NCBI GenBank assembly: GCA_900074885.1
Contig: FJUW01000052.1
Coordinates: forward strand, 456,346-520,345
Source: Rhynchosporium graminicola
Taxonomy: Eukaryota; Ascomycota; Leotiomycetes; Helotiales; Ploettnerulaceae
Direction: 5' to 3'
DNA length: 64,000 nt
The notes under the pieces were generated by a model. That model saw only the letters and a program-made list of their open reading frames with translations, ran no database searches and was not told the origin of the DNA. Of the stretch, positions 22,275 through 33,493 are shown piece after piece. The translations under genes were made by a program, and so were the position numbers. Numbering within the stretch: the stretch's first letter is position 1; each line of letters starts with the position of its first letter.

Positions 22275-23634
22275 TGTGACGGCGCATGGTATACGTGGCA
22301 GATACGGGCCAGTATCGGTGCCTTAGGCATACCCTTCTTATATATATAGAAGGTACAGACTCCTTTAAGAGCTCTGCATCTTTCTGTTTCCTTCGTACTA
22401 GACTATATAAGATCGCTCTTAGCCTCCCTACTTGTTTATTCTTACTTATATACCGCCTTAAGTCTTATATTATTATATTAAATAGAAAGATTAAGACTAC
22501 CGGGGATAGTATTAAATAATATCTTACTTAGAAAACTCGATTCGTACGTATAATTACTAGGGAGCTCTTCGCTGAGTTATCTTTACTTACTTTAGATTTT
22601 CGGAATTATACGGAAATAGTTAGTATTATTAATTACGAATTCGATAGTTAGGTTTTCAAAAGAGCTGAGATTCTAGAGATCTCTCGGATAGCTAGGAATT
22701 TGAACGTAATTCAGCCTTAGAAGTATTAGTATTACTACGAAGTTACTCTCGGATACTTCGAAACTTATTCCTTTATACGTACGAAGTAAAATAGCGGACG
22801 AATTTTAAGTAGAAACTTCCCTATAGGCTCTAATATTTATTATCCTCTTACCTGACTTTAACTTTCCGAAAGTAGCTCTAATAGCGAAAAACCTTACTTT
22901 TAGGCTAGGACGAAGTAGCTTATTACCCTAGCGGAAATTGCCGGAATCCGACTCGTAACTCCTATACCCCGGTATAATTTATCCTCCTCAGTAGAATCGA
23001 CCTCTCTCTACTAGAACTTTTAATTTAATACTTCCTATATCTACTTAACGAAGATATCTGACTCTTCTTAATCTTTTAGCTTCTTTAGAATTCGATTTAG
23101 ACTTTCGTTTCTTTCGTAACCTTTAAGTATTTTAATCACTCGCTTAGCTTTACTTATTTAGTAAAACTCGGTATTATAATTACTAGTAAACCCTATCTAG
23201 GAACCTACTTTAGAATCGCAATTTCGCTCTAATCGTAGTAATATTACCGGAGAATATGTTTCCTTTTATAGAAGAGATAATCTTAGTACTAAATTAGTAT
23301 CTACGGTTTCGGTTTAATAGAAATTTAGAAAGTTATCTTGATATTTGACTGCGTTTTGTACTTACTTTATTTCCTTAGTTACTTCGATTCTTTAAGGCTC
23401 GAGGGCGAGCTTTTATCTTAAAAGGGGGTAATATGACGGCGCATAGTATACGTGGCAGATACGGGCTAGTATCAGTGCCTTAGGTATACCCTCCTTATAT
23501 ATATAGAAGGTGCAGACTCCTTTAAGAGCTCTGCATCTTTCTGTTTCTTTCGTACTAGACTATATAAGATCGCTCTTAGCCTCCCTACTTGTTTATTCTT
23601 ACTTGTATACCGCCTTAAGTCTTATGTCGTTATA
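22275..23634 (+). mobile_element. Element C: short non-autonomous LTR retrotransposon
   Basis: Two 203-bp LTRs (22275-22477, 23432-23634), a perfect AAGCG duplication on both sides (22270-22274, 23635-23639) and a polypurine tract AAAAGGGGGTAA before the right LTR define a 1,360-bp element. The 3' half of its LTR and the first ~20 bases after it match element B, and a block around ACTAGAGATCTCTCGGATA is shared with the gag start of B. The 954-bp interior looks like a decayed gag-only sequence without pol. It is best read as a deletion derivative that depended on a B-type element for transposition. Confidence 0.9.
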
Positions 23635-23800
23635 AAGCGTTCTTATAGGCCTATAAGTTAGTTACTTTTCGCGAAATAGGAAGTAGCTAGAGATTTGCTA
23701 GGAATTCTTTATAACTTTCCTAAGTTATTATATAGAGAGTATCCGAGGTATATTTCCTAAAGCTTTCCTAAGTATTCGCCGGTTCTTTATAGAGTAGTAT

Positions 23801-25359
23801 TATAAGGGTTAAGCCCTTGGGTTATAATGCTAGTATTACCAGCACGACTCGCTAACTAAGGCTCGGTTAAGCCTTAGTACTATATACCTTTTCTTACGGC
23901 TTCCGGTTAGATTCTTACTCTCTCCTTATCGAACTTATTAAATACTATGATAAACCCTTATATATATATTATTTACCTGTAATATTAAGTTCGATTAAAT
24001 AACTAGCTCCTATAGCCTTTATATCGGAGTCCGAATAATTATAGTCGAGGAACGAAGTCTTTAATAAATTATTAATAATAGGATAATAAAGGTATAGGAG
24101 TAATAGAAGCCGAATTAATACTAATAATACCTAGAGAAAAGCTCTAGGAACGCGAGAAAAGACGAAGATTCGATAGATTCCGCTATTCTTAAGCCGGAGT
24201 ACGTCTAATTTATCCCTTGAACTTATAAGATAGGAGCGGAAAAGTAGCTGAAAATTTTTTATAGGAATAGAAAGGTAAGGAGTAGCTTAAAGTATAAACT
24301 ACTCCCGAATAGATAAGGAAAGCGGCGATAATCAGTCGGTCGCCGCCTACGAATAAGCGGACGATAGAAGCTATTCGATAGCTTAAGTAGAATATATACC
24401 TAAAAGATATAAGGAGCGACTATCGCTAGCCGGTAGCCGCTCAGGAACGCGCGGATAACGAGAACCCTTCGACGATATCTAAGATAAAGGAAGGAAGTTC
24501 ACTTTACCTTAAATAGAGAGGCAGTAGCTACTTAATAGTAGCTACTATAAAGATATCGGAAAACGATAGTATAAGTAAGCTATAACGAAGAACTACTCTA
24601 GAGGCAGCTACGTATACGCTAGTCTCCGGACTCTAAAGAAGTACTCCGGTAAGCTAGAGACAGAAGATAGAAGACACTTAAAGTAGATAATATAAAGAGG
24701 AGTTATAACGAAAGACTACTCCGGGGGTAGATAGCTGCGAAAGCGCTAGTCTCCGGAGGTTTAAGGAAGGGCTCCGCGATATTAGAAGCAGAAGGAAACG
24801 CTAGACGTTAATAATAGAGCTATAATAAGGAACTACTCTAGAGATAGCTATATATACGTAGGTCTCCGGGGGTTTAAGGAAGGGCTACGTAAAGTTAGAG
24901 ACGGAAAGAGGTATACTCTACCGAAATAGGAAGGCGATAGTTACTAGAAGGCAGCCGCTATAAAGACAGCGTAAGACTATAAGAAAGGAGGCTAAAGCTA
25001 TATAGCGATAGCAGAACTACTTAAGTCTTAAGTGCGAGTCGATATTATCGGCTCGCTGGAGGAATAGATAGGAGAGCGACGATAACTAGCCGGAGCGCGA
25101 GCTATCGTAGTCAAAGAAGAGAGAGCGAGCTAAGGAAGTCGGCCCGCTGGAAAACAGGCGGGAAGAGGGGAGTAATATAAGGGTTAAGCCCTTGGGTTAT
25201 AGTGCTAGTATTACTAGTACGACTCGCTGACTAAGGCTCGGTTAAGCCTTAGTACTACGCACCTTTTCTTGCGGCTTCCGGTTAGATTCTTACTCTCTCC
25301 TTATCGAACTTATTAAATACCACGATGAACCCTCGTATATATATTATTCACCCGTGATA
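23801..25359 (+). mobile_element. Element D: non-autonomous LTR retrotransposon with a purine-rich interior
   Basis: LTRs of 184 bp (23801-23984, 25176-25359) and a perfect AGTAT duplication (23796-23800, 25360-25364) bound a 1,559-bp element. The LTR begins with a hairpin-like AAGGGTTAAGCCCTT. The 1,191-bp interior has no pol domain. It is purine-rich on the plus strand and contains three imperfect direct repeats. A GGGAAGAGGGGAGTAA polypurine tract precedes the right LTR. The orientation is inferred from that tract. The right LTR is less RIP-mutated than the left. Confidence 0.9.
24581..24930 (+). repeat. Three imperfect ~120-bp direct repeats inside element D
   Basis: Units begin at 24581, 24704 and 24821 with TATAAYRARRRACTACTC and share a later CTAGTCTCCGG block, at spacings of 123 and 117 bases. 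In one frame they read as variants of ITKDYSRGSYVYASLRG, so they may be remnants of a repeated protein motif of about 40 residues. Confidence 0.65.
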
Positions 25360-25881
25360 AGTATTACTACTTATTTAATCTTAACGAGATTAGTTAGGTA
25401 CCCTTTAGTATTATAATCGAAGACTCGGTTATAAGCTTATAAGTACTTAGTAAGCTCTCTTTAGCTCTTGCTCTTATATTCCGGTGGAATTATATATTTA
25501 CTTTTATTCTAGCGAGGAATTAGCGATTCTTCAGGAGCTACTAATCGACTAGTATCTCTCTCTATACTTAGGGTAAGGTCTTCGGATATATAAGCTTATT
25601 AGAGTCGTGCTCTTATAATAACTTCCGGAGGGTATTAAGTAAGGTCTTCGCCGAATATTCGTTAGTACTTAATTATAAGGTTATCTAAGACGTTATTCTA
25701 TTTCTTTAGTAATTAGAGTTTCTCTTATAGAACTAAAAGGTCGTCTACTAGTCTATCGCCGGGTATTATCTAGGCCCTAATAGAGTTATCTTAGAGTATA
25801 AGTCGGGTTAACGCAGTAGAGGATTCTCCGCTTTAAGCTATTATAACTATTTAGGCTAATGTTAAGTAAGAGTAATTAGAA

Positions 25882-26063
25882 TATAATAATTACTTAGTAC
25901 GCTAAAGTAAATAGGTATAATAGAATAGTAGAATAGTCGCTGGAGGTTCGCTAGTAATAATCTGGTTAATATAGAAACTAATTACTAAGGAGAGAAGGTT
26001 CTTCCTTCCTCTCTAATTCTGAAATACAGGAGTAGGAGGCACTAGGCGCACAGACCTATTACA
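25882..26063 (-). repeat. Right LTR (5' LTR) of element A
   Basis: 182 bp. The last ~120 bases keep many CpA/TpG dinucleotides and the terminal ...TTACA, so RIP stops inside this LTR. The flank beyond 26068 has normal composition. Confidence 0.9.
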
Positions 26064-26068
26064 TCTGG

Positions 26069-27715
26069 TGAGTAATAAATAACTCAAGACCCAAATCATA
26101 CTATAGCTTTGAATAAGCCTGTATTCACACTCGTCCTCATCTTTACACATACATATGGCAGTATAATATCCATCTATCTATCCTCAAACTAACCCCCCTC
26201 CACCCCCCCTTTCCTCTTACAACATAGACCCAGAATCCCTCAATCTCGTCACCTAACATTTTAGACGTCGAATCTCTTACCTTATATCCCTTATTCTTAT
26301 CCCTTATCTTTAAATTTATTTTTATCTCATCTCCATCCCCATCCCCATCCCCATCCCAAACCCCACAACTCCCACAAAACATAAATTAAAAACACCCCTC
26401 CTCCTCCTCCTCCTCCCATCAACACCCAAACCCAAAAAGAATACACAAATATCAAATTCCCCCCTGCTTAAGGCGTTTGCTTACTTAAATTACCCTCTCT
26501 ACAACCTCCAACCTCCCAACCCAGCAACCCAAATCAAACCAAACAAAATACACAAGAACCCACCCACTCCCCCTAGCTCCCTAGGCAATCTCCATAATCT
26601 CAAAGAACATAACTCATTATCTTCTTATCTATCTTTCCATCCATCTCTCTCTCCCTCTCTATAAAAGCCACCAAAACCTGCCGTATCCTCCTCTAACCAC
26701 ACACACACACAAAGCCACAAAACCAAACAATTCCCCTCCCTCCCTTGAACGAGCTCGATTACACTTGTTGTTCTCTAATGGAATCCCTACTTACGAAACG
26801 AAGTCGTGTAAGAATCAGGAATAGGATTATGGAATACGCCTAGCGAGACTAGATCTTTGTAGTGGTGAGATAAAAGGACGTATTCGAATTAACCCTTACT
26901 GAACACTAGCAAAAGAGAGTGTTTGGAAAACGCGAAAAAGAAGACTACGCCTTTTAATAACCAAGCCATGCAACGCCATACACGCAGATCTCTTCTTAGT
27001 GAACGGTTGTAGGTAATTCACGCTGACGAGGTACAGCTACTGCTATTCCCTGCTTTCCTTGCTTTGAATATCCACCACCCTTGCTGGGCTCTGCCTCTGC
27101 TCTCAGCACACGCTTCAGTCGCAGATCACTGCTCAGTTTCACAAATGACTGGAAGCATTTGGATAGCCAACAGGGTATTTCATGTCGACTTGACTCAACT
27201 CAACTCTACACATTTACCCCTTCATTATTCCCTCACTTCCACCTCCTGGACGCTCTTTAGTTATTCCTTCCCTCCTCCATTTCTGCATCCCCCATCCCCC
27301 CTAAGGTCCCCTCATGCCGTCCTTCTTTATACCAATCGCACCGTCATGAAACCCACATCCATAAGCAAGCAAGTCTCGTGCTCAACCCGACCTCCTGCCC
27401 TTAAAACGCATTGTACCGCACTGTATCGCATCGCACGCTCATCCTAACAAAATAGCTGACCGACCAGGCAAACCTATCCCGTAACAGCCAAGCTAAGCAG
27501 GACCCAAAATTCTATATTAGCGAGAAGTAGAGAAGTAGAAGAAAAGTGTCGTCCTGCGGTGTAGTATCCATCTCTCAGTCGCCTTACGCATCGCGTATCC
27601 CATTGATCGTTCCCAGCTATAAGCCCAAGCTTCAATCAATATCAATATCCTAAGCCGTATCAAAAGATCTGATATACGCCAAGCCCATTATCATAAGTTC
27701 ACAACCGAACCTCAT
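26069..27715. other. Non-repetitive intergenic region downstream of the cyclin gene
   Basis: Normal composition resumes directly after the element A target duplication. The region is pyrimidine-rich on the plus strand and holds two microsatellites: CCATCC-type at 26327-26357 and CTC-type at 26396-26417. A TATAAAAG box at 26660-26667 lies 110 bases before a 21-codon ORF (26778-26843). That ORF contains a good donor (GTAAGA), so an unrecognised spliced gene could start here; I could not find its continuation. Confidence 0.4.
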
Positions 27716-29248
27716 TCAAGGAGAAGCAGGGGCAGAGCTATTATCATCCGGATATGACATATCGAGCGGTATCTGGCTTTCGCGCTGCGCAATGATTTCT
27801 CGGGCGTAAAACTCAACAAGCATAGTTCCGTATGCTTCTAATTCCTCGACTGGGACTGAAAGCCGAAAATCGTTTAGGAGAAGGAATTGGAGTTCGAGGT
27901 GGTTGAGTTCGGCGAGGGGGAGACCGCCGACCTAGGCTATTCGTTAGACATTGTCTCAAATAATGCAACTTTTATAAATCATGAAAGCAACAGATCTGGA
28001 CTAGCGTATTAGCAGAGGAAAAAGACAGGAAATTACCTTAGCATATCTAGAATTTGTATAGAACACATCCGAGAAAAACTTGCTCGCGCACGTAACCCCC
28101 GCAATAACCAAACGATGGATATTGAAACTATCAACAACAAAGAAATGGCTCAACGGGAACGCGGGGACAGAGCTGTGTTCGGGCGGTGGCGCGTGCGAAT
28201 ACTGAGCCTTTTCAATATCAGAGGATATCTCAGGAACGCTTCTTGATACTGTTGGTGGTGGACTATCTGCTAAGTCTGATCCATCTGCCGAGTAATTGGA
28301 TGAAGGTGGAGAGTCTCCTTGATCGACTGTATGCCTGTTCAGGGCTTGGATGGGTCCTGCGTTGACTCGCTCGGTCATGCGGTCGAAGTATACTAGCAAA
28401 CTGAGAAACACCTCGTAGGTCGTCGGACAGTATTTATGTATACGGCTCAAGTAGCTCAGGATAGTAATGCTCGGTACGTTCTTCCCATGAAACGCCAAAA
28501 CGCTAGATGAATGTCCAGTCAAGTTGACCGTTTCGCTCGTTAGGTGTGGTCGGTTCAGCGCATCATGCTGCCGGTCGTTCGTAGTTGTGATCTTGGTGAG
28601 TAGTCCCGCGACCATCTCAATTATATCCGTTATTGGCATCCCACTAATCTCATATTTCAAGGTTGGATCGTCTGCTGTCCGTAATCGCCCCGAATGCCCT
28701 CTATACGACAGGAACTCCTCCGTAGCAAAGCTCTGGATGTGCGCCAAATCACGGACTTTTATGGTATTGCCTCCATACTTCTTCACGTCGTCCAAAGATC
28801 TGACAGGTCTCGAAACAGAAACAGGCGAATTTGAGGAAGACAATGGAGAGCTGTGTTCGAGCTTCGGTTTGGTCTCGCTTGGTGACCTGCTATATGGTGC
28901 TGAGGCTTCTGGAAAGTCTTTCTGGCTCGTGAATCTCTGCTTGGTATGTGAACGTGGGGGGCTGGAGCTGCGCGGGGGTGAAGGTGGTTCGTTTTTCACG
29001 GATCGATCCGAAGGAGAATCCGCGAGATGTTGAGAGAGGGGTTTGGCAGATGTGCTTGGAGGAGGTGTCCCCGCAGCTGCGGGAGCAGGCTGAACGCGCG
29101 GAGAAGGAGGAGGCTCGACTCGAGATCGGGATCTTTGGCGATATGGTGATTCTGCTGGAGATAGCTGTTGCCCAGACCCGGCCACCATCTTATGACCGTG
29201 GTGGTAGCGCGAGGAGTCCGACACGAAGTCGCTGATCACTTCGGCCAT
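27716..29248 (-). CDS. PHO80-like cyclin (regulatory partner of a Pho85-type kinase)
   Basis: Two exons on the minus strand, 29248-28037 and 27931-27716, are joined by a 105-nt intron (GTAATT...CTAG, phase 0), giving 475 residues. Residues 1 to about 150 are a disordered Ser/Pro/Arg-rich leader. The cyclin fold follows: DIIEMVAGLLTKI, SILSYLSRIHKYC-type helices, FLSLLVYFDRM, then FNIHRLVIAGVTCASKFFSD and YAKVGGL, and in exon 2 LAELNHLELQFLLLNDFRL. This order is typical of Pho80/Pcl7 cyclins, which steer Pho85 kinase in phosphate sensing; Neurospora PREG belongs to the family. The fold carries a long Ser/Pro-rich insertion between the YFDRM and FNIHR helices. A possible 5' leader exon ending CTGCAG at 29751, spliced to position 29259 or so, would stay in frame but offers no ATG. 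Confidence 0.88.
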
Positions 29249-31686
29249 GTCAGCCTGCTGTGTGTATGAACGGCGTGAAAGACTGGAAGAACTGGGTTAG
29301 TCTGGTGTTATCTGAACAAACGAGAGCTCCAGTGTGTGCCAGAAGTCTGCTGCGAGAGGGATTCGAGTTCGACAGGGACAGGACACGAGAAGTTGGTAGA
29401 TGTGAGAATCGTGATTGAGTGTTGGCTCAAGACGTTATTGGAAGCAGAGCTCGAGATTAACCGGTAGTCAAAATGACATTCGAGAATCAGGCTCGGAAAC
29501 CACTAACGACCATTACATCAGGGACCACATCAGGTTCACTTGACAACACGGCAGTGGACGAATAACCAAACAGTAGGGTTAGTTTACAGCCCTGGGACCC
29601 CGGATCGGTTTTGCTGGGAACTTGATAGGCATCGAAGGTTGAAATCGCGTGAATTACTTCATTTTCGTGGGGGTTCGGCGAGCCAGGCTTATCGGCGGAG
29701 TACAATGCAGGTAGGGCAGAGACAAGACGGCAAGGAGAGAAGGTTGCTTACCTGCAGCATTTGTAGATTTGAAGACCAAACGATCAGGGCGCGATACAAC
29801 TTCTTGAGACGCGCCAGTCGAGTCTCTATTGTAGTCTGCAATGTCGCAAACGCGGGTGTCGTGGTGTTGTGGAATCGCTCTGAGTTGAACTGGACTGGGT
29901 GAAATGAAGTGGAGTATGGTCTAGCATTCGCTGGCGTTGGTAAGTCCTCCGTAGATAATATTCGCAGCGCCGGGTCCAGGGGTCTAGCGACTTGAGCACG
30001 TTCAGGTAAGTACTGCAACTAACTATACAGAGTTCAGGTAATGACGACGAACACTGTCAATTAGCCGTGAATGACACGGGAAGTGGCCATTGGATAACGG
30101 ATGTTTGAGAAACTACAAGTACCAGGTATAAGTATCTAGGTACAAATTGTGAAACAGTCGATGTAGCCTCATCTGAGCTCGGGAAGCTTGATGATTGCGG
30201 ACATATAATGTACTTACTTGTACGAAGTACTTATAGATTACATAGGCCAGTCAGCGCAGGCATCATCACCACACTGGGTAGGTACTACGTAGATTTCCTG
30301 CTTGCTTAGCCCAGCCTAGTACTGTATGCGTAGCCTTCGTAGCCTTCGAGTACAGTATCATGATATCTGGCAGATATCACACACCTCAATGATTGGACGA
30401 AGCTACTGGGGCCACAGAACACAGACGTTTCGAGTTCGAGCCGTGACTTTCCTTTTCCGCCAACAGCCTCTTCGGACTTCAGCACGAGGGATCGGAGGTG
30501 GAGATGGATCGCCGACAGTGCAGCTCTAAACTTCTCTCCTGTGCCACTCATAAAAAGGATTCGACAAGTAGAATCTTATCAAAATCTACACGACTGTAAA
30601 GATCCAATTCATCCTCCTTAAACATCTCTAAATGCAAAACTTGTAATATCTGAAGAGTCGCAGAGATCTCTCTCTCAAGTAAGTAGGTAAAATCCCAGAC
30701 CGTTTTCCGTAAATACCTGTCCTTTCCAATAATACCCATCCTTCACTCATCAAGCGCCTCTCAATCCTCGCCCCAAAGCTTTGCAAAACATCTCATGAAC
30801 AAAACCATACATTCATTTCTTACCTCTAAATCGACCCTTAGATAACTTATATAAGTAGAGTCCCAGACAGATTTCATGCCTTTCTAATCAACACTCAAGT
30901 CCTCTACCAACTCCCTGACCCCTATCAACATCACCAAACCAAGAGCTCATTCCCATCTATGATCACCCCTTACTTTTCTAACCAACATCCCATAGCCATA
31001 GCCATAAACACTACCTTCTAATGCCACAACTAACACCATGACACCAAACCAACAGCTCATTCCAATAAACAACATCACCCATCACTTTCCAACTGACATC
31101 CCATGGCCATAGGTAGTCATAGCCATAAACACTCCCTCCTAAATTCAATACCCACACTATCTCATCACCCGAACCAGAAAAAACGTGGCCTCAGAGTGAT
31201 AGTTGTAGCAAGCATTCATCTATCTTCTCAAGAAGCAGTTCTGAAGGATTCTTGAGGATTGGATCATTCCTCACTCAAGTAAATCAAAGTCGGGTGTGAT
31301 TTTTATATCTTCAAGGGAAAGTCATTGATATAGCCTACGCTATCTTATGGTCAATAACGTATAGGGGAAGTCCCCTGGACTACATTGCTCTGAAGAATAG
31401 CTTATGGACATATGCATGTATCTCTATCTCATGATCGCTGAAAATGTGAAATTGTCGAGTTTGAAAAGTCCCGACTTATTTCCATGACTCTGACGATGCG
31501 CTTGTCAGAAGCCTCTCGACAGTTCTAAGACATTGACATTATTCCTGATCAAAGTCTGAGACAAGTCTGCTGATTGGAAAACATGCCTTATCCAAGAAAG
31601 TTTGGTGACTTTGGCTTTATTGCTTCATAAAATCTCAAGATTTTCTTGCGGGTTTGACGCTCATTCTATTGTACAATTGCAATGGC
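29249..31686. other. 5' region of the cyclin gene and intergenic spacer
   Basis: No independent gene can be supported. A minus-strand open stretch at 29751-30018 ends at a good splice donor (CTGCAG|GTAAGC). It starts without ATG, so it is more likely part of the cyclin 5' leader. Around 30120-30300 there are several GTAC-centred short palindromes (GTACGAAGTAC, AAGTACTT). From 30.6 to 31.2 kb the DNA is C/A-rich and carries an imperfect direct repeat. Confidence 0.4.
30932..31140. repeat. Imperfect ~110-bp direct repeat
   Basis: Two units begin CACCAAACCAASAGCTCATT at 30932 and 31042. They share CATCCCATRGCCATAG and CATAAACACTMCC blocks in the same order, with a small insertion in the second. 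This is a local tandem duplication in noncoding DNA. Confidence 0.7.
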
Positions 31687-32646
31687 CTACTGATGACGAA
31701 CGGCATATTGGGTATCTGGAAGATATAAGTGCCTATCCGCACCTTTCGCGGTCAAAACGACCATTCTGATGACTCCGCCAGAGCTTCCGTCCCATTTCAT
31801 CGCCTCCTGCAACGCACCTTTGACAAACCCGACCGCGGCTGCCTCATCCATACCCTCCTTCCAGTTGGCGTCGCAGTATCCGTAAATGTAGGTCGATCCT
31901 GATCCCCCGATGGCATAAGCCTGCTTGTGTAATGATCCTCCCAGCGGTATCGAATAGACCTGTCCACCGTGTCGCTCATCCCAACCTGCAATGATCAATC
32001 CAGCACTATCTCATTAGCCCACGCAAACAGAAATGTGTAGATACTCAAGTCTCACCTCAATCTGTCCTTGTTCTCATAGCACAACTCCTGGAACATCGCT
32101 GCCGCTGTTTGTGTGGTTGGTTGTCTGCCGTTCTGAACACCGTACATTCCCAACTGATAGTGAACGATATCTGCAACAGCCTGAGTATCTGCGGCAGAAC
32201 CTGAGCGACAGCACCAGATGGTGTCGTGGACCTGGGTAAGCTTGTCGGTAACTCGGTTTGCGATGTATGACCCAGTTGTAGTTCTACTGTCCGCGCCTAA
32301 ATGCCATATCCATCAGTGTCCATCTCTCTCTGTAGGCATTCCTCGCGAAGTACGAACCAAGGATAACACCGTCCTTGAAGTTGATTGCCATGCTGAGCCG
32401 TGTTAGTTTAGAGGTCTGAGTTATTGACATTGAGCTCGAGCTCACATGGACGTTCCTAAGCTGTTTATACTGTTAGCAAAATCCATGATAGAATCGTGGA
32501 GCTTCGTACTTGACCTCGCCCTTCTTGAGCCGGTCCATATCAACGTGAATGCCATCTGATGAAGCTCTGATTAGCTGTTTGTATCATGAAGCATTCCCTT
32601 GATTCTAGCTACCTTCATTTAAGTTTCCTGATGTCCCAAACTCCAT
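31687..32646 (-). CDS. PRE3: 20S proteasome subunit beta-1 (PRE3/PSMB6 type)
   Basis: Six exons on the minus strand (32646-32613, 32555-32510, 32460-32446, 32392-32358, 32296-32056, 32005-31687) join without any frame conflict into 229 residues. A short propeptide ends ...GEVNLG, and the mature chain starts TSIMAINF, so autocleavage leaves Thr1. Asp17 (ILGADSR) and Lys33 (VTDKLT) complete the active site. [25 protein letters not shown] and [14 protein letters not shown] are signature blocks of beta-1, the caspase-like subunit. The enzyme works in the 20S core of the proteasome in cytoplasm and nucleus. Exon 3 has only 15 nt and carries the Thr1 codon (32453-32451). All introns are short GT-AG; one donor is GTTCGT, less usual. 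No Rpn4-type PACE box was seen upstream. Confidence 0.95.
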
Positions 32647-33493
32647 CTTGAACGTGCGGGTATATTTTGGGTGAAAGAGAAGTTTGTAAAGTTGAATTGC
32701 AATGGTCGTTTGGCAAGAGTATAGTTCGTTGAAGCTCTTGAAGCTCTAAGCTTAGGTACCCAGCACGACGCGGAAGGCGCGAGGCTGGATCACGTGTAGG
32801 CGATTAGCGCACTTGATGTTCTTACATGCCAAGAATTCTAAACACCGCCAGATTTAGTAGTACGAGGCTAAGCAAATTGGTCTGTTGAAGTGATATGAGA
32901 ACTTTCCCTTGTTGTCATCTACTTAGTATAAAAAGTCGCCAGATTATTACATGACACCAAAGTTCGATCTCCAGCAATGTCCTGAAATCATTTGCGACCT
33001 CATCAACCAACAAGTGAGAGTTTTCTAGTTGAAGTCCCGAAGTTGGTAGCAGCTCGCTCGGGCAGTTCTCTTCTTCCTATACCTAAGATAGGTATTGTGG
33101 TAAGGTGTGGAAGGTAATAGTGTTTGTCATTCTAATCTGCATTGACATCTCTGGCCTGGCTCACCGTTATCGAAATCGAAATCCTATAAATCTGGTCTAG
33201 TTGAATTGATGATCCGAATATTGTATCACTGTAGCATGCTCTTAGACAATTGCAAGAGAATATCGGTGATAAAGATTATTAGAATATTTTTTTTAAAAGA
33301 GGCTCCATTGTTTGCAAATTAACTTGCGAGCCTTCCCTGTTCCTTGACTCCATGCTATACCATTCCATTCCAAAAATGTCTATTTTTGCTCACTGTACAT
33401 ACCTGTTACAACTCAAAGGCTAACCTAACCGCCTCTCGTCAACCTACAGTTATTAGCATTAATCCAAGTCACCAAATTCACAAGAAACATCAC
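32647..33493. other. Intergenic between PRE3 and the sulfhydryl oxidase
   Basis: Promoter of the proteasome gene (which reads leftward) and 3' region of the oxidase gene. No gene or repeat is visible; plus-strand open stretches toward 33757 are the complement of the oxidase exon. Confidence 0.4.

Larger units (their letters stand above)
7244..26063 (-). mobile_element. Element A: Ty3/gypsy chromovirus, RIP-inactivated, host of four nested insertions
   Basis: The limits are two 182-bp direct LTRs flanked by a 5-bp target duplication, TCTAG on the left and TCTGG on the right; the difference is itself a RIP-type G-to-A. Subtracting nested elements B, C, D and the TIR element with their duplications leaves about 6.8 kb, a normal length for an autonomous chromovirus. 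gag-pol lies on the minus strand: gag and zinc knuckle at 21.3-22.3 kb, reverse transcriptase at about 12.3-13.0 kb, integrase at 10.2-11.2 kb and chromodomain near 10.0 kb. All frames are full of stops. A second reading frame on the plus strand occupies the 3' end (7707-9653). Confidence 0.9.

Noticed and set aside
21193..22519. Small frames of 61 and 77 codons (21193-21378, 22286-22519)
   Set aside because: They lie in the LTRs of elements B and C and have no independent coding signal.
26143..26382. 79-codon minus-strand frame with a GDGDGDGD run
   Set aside because: The run comes from the CCATCC microsatellite; no other support.
27064..27447. 127-codon plus-strand frame before the cyclin 3' end
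   Set aside because: Low-complexity Ser/Thr/Pro/His translation of pyrimidine-rich DNA with no motif.
29689..30018. 109-codon minus-strand frame as a separate gene
   Set aside because: Begins at TTG right after a TAG and has no usable ATG; its good splice donor fits a 5' leader exon of the cyclin better.
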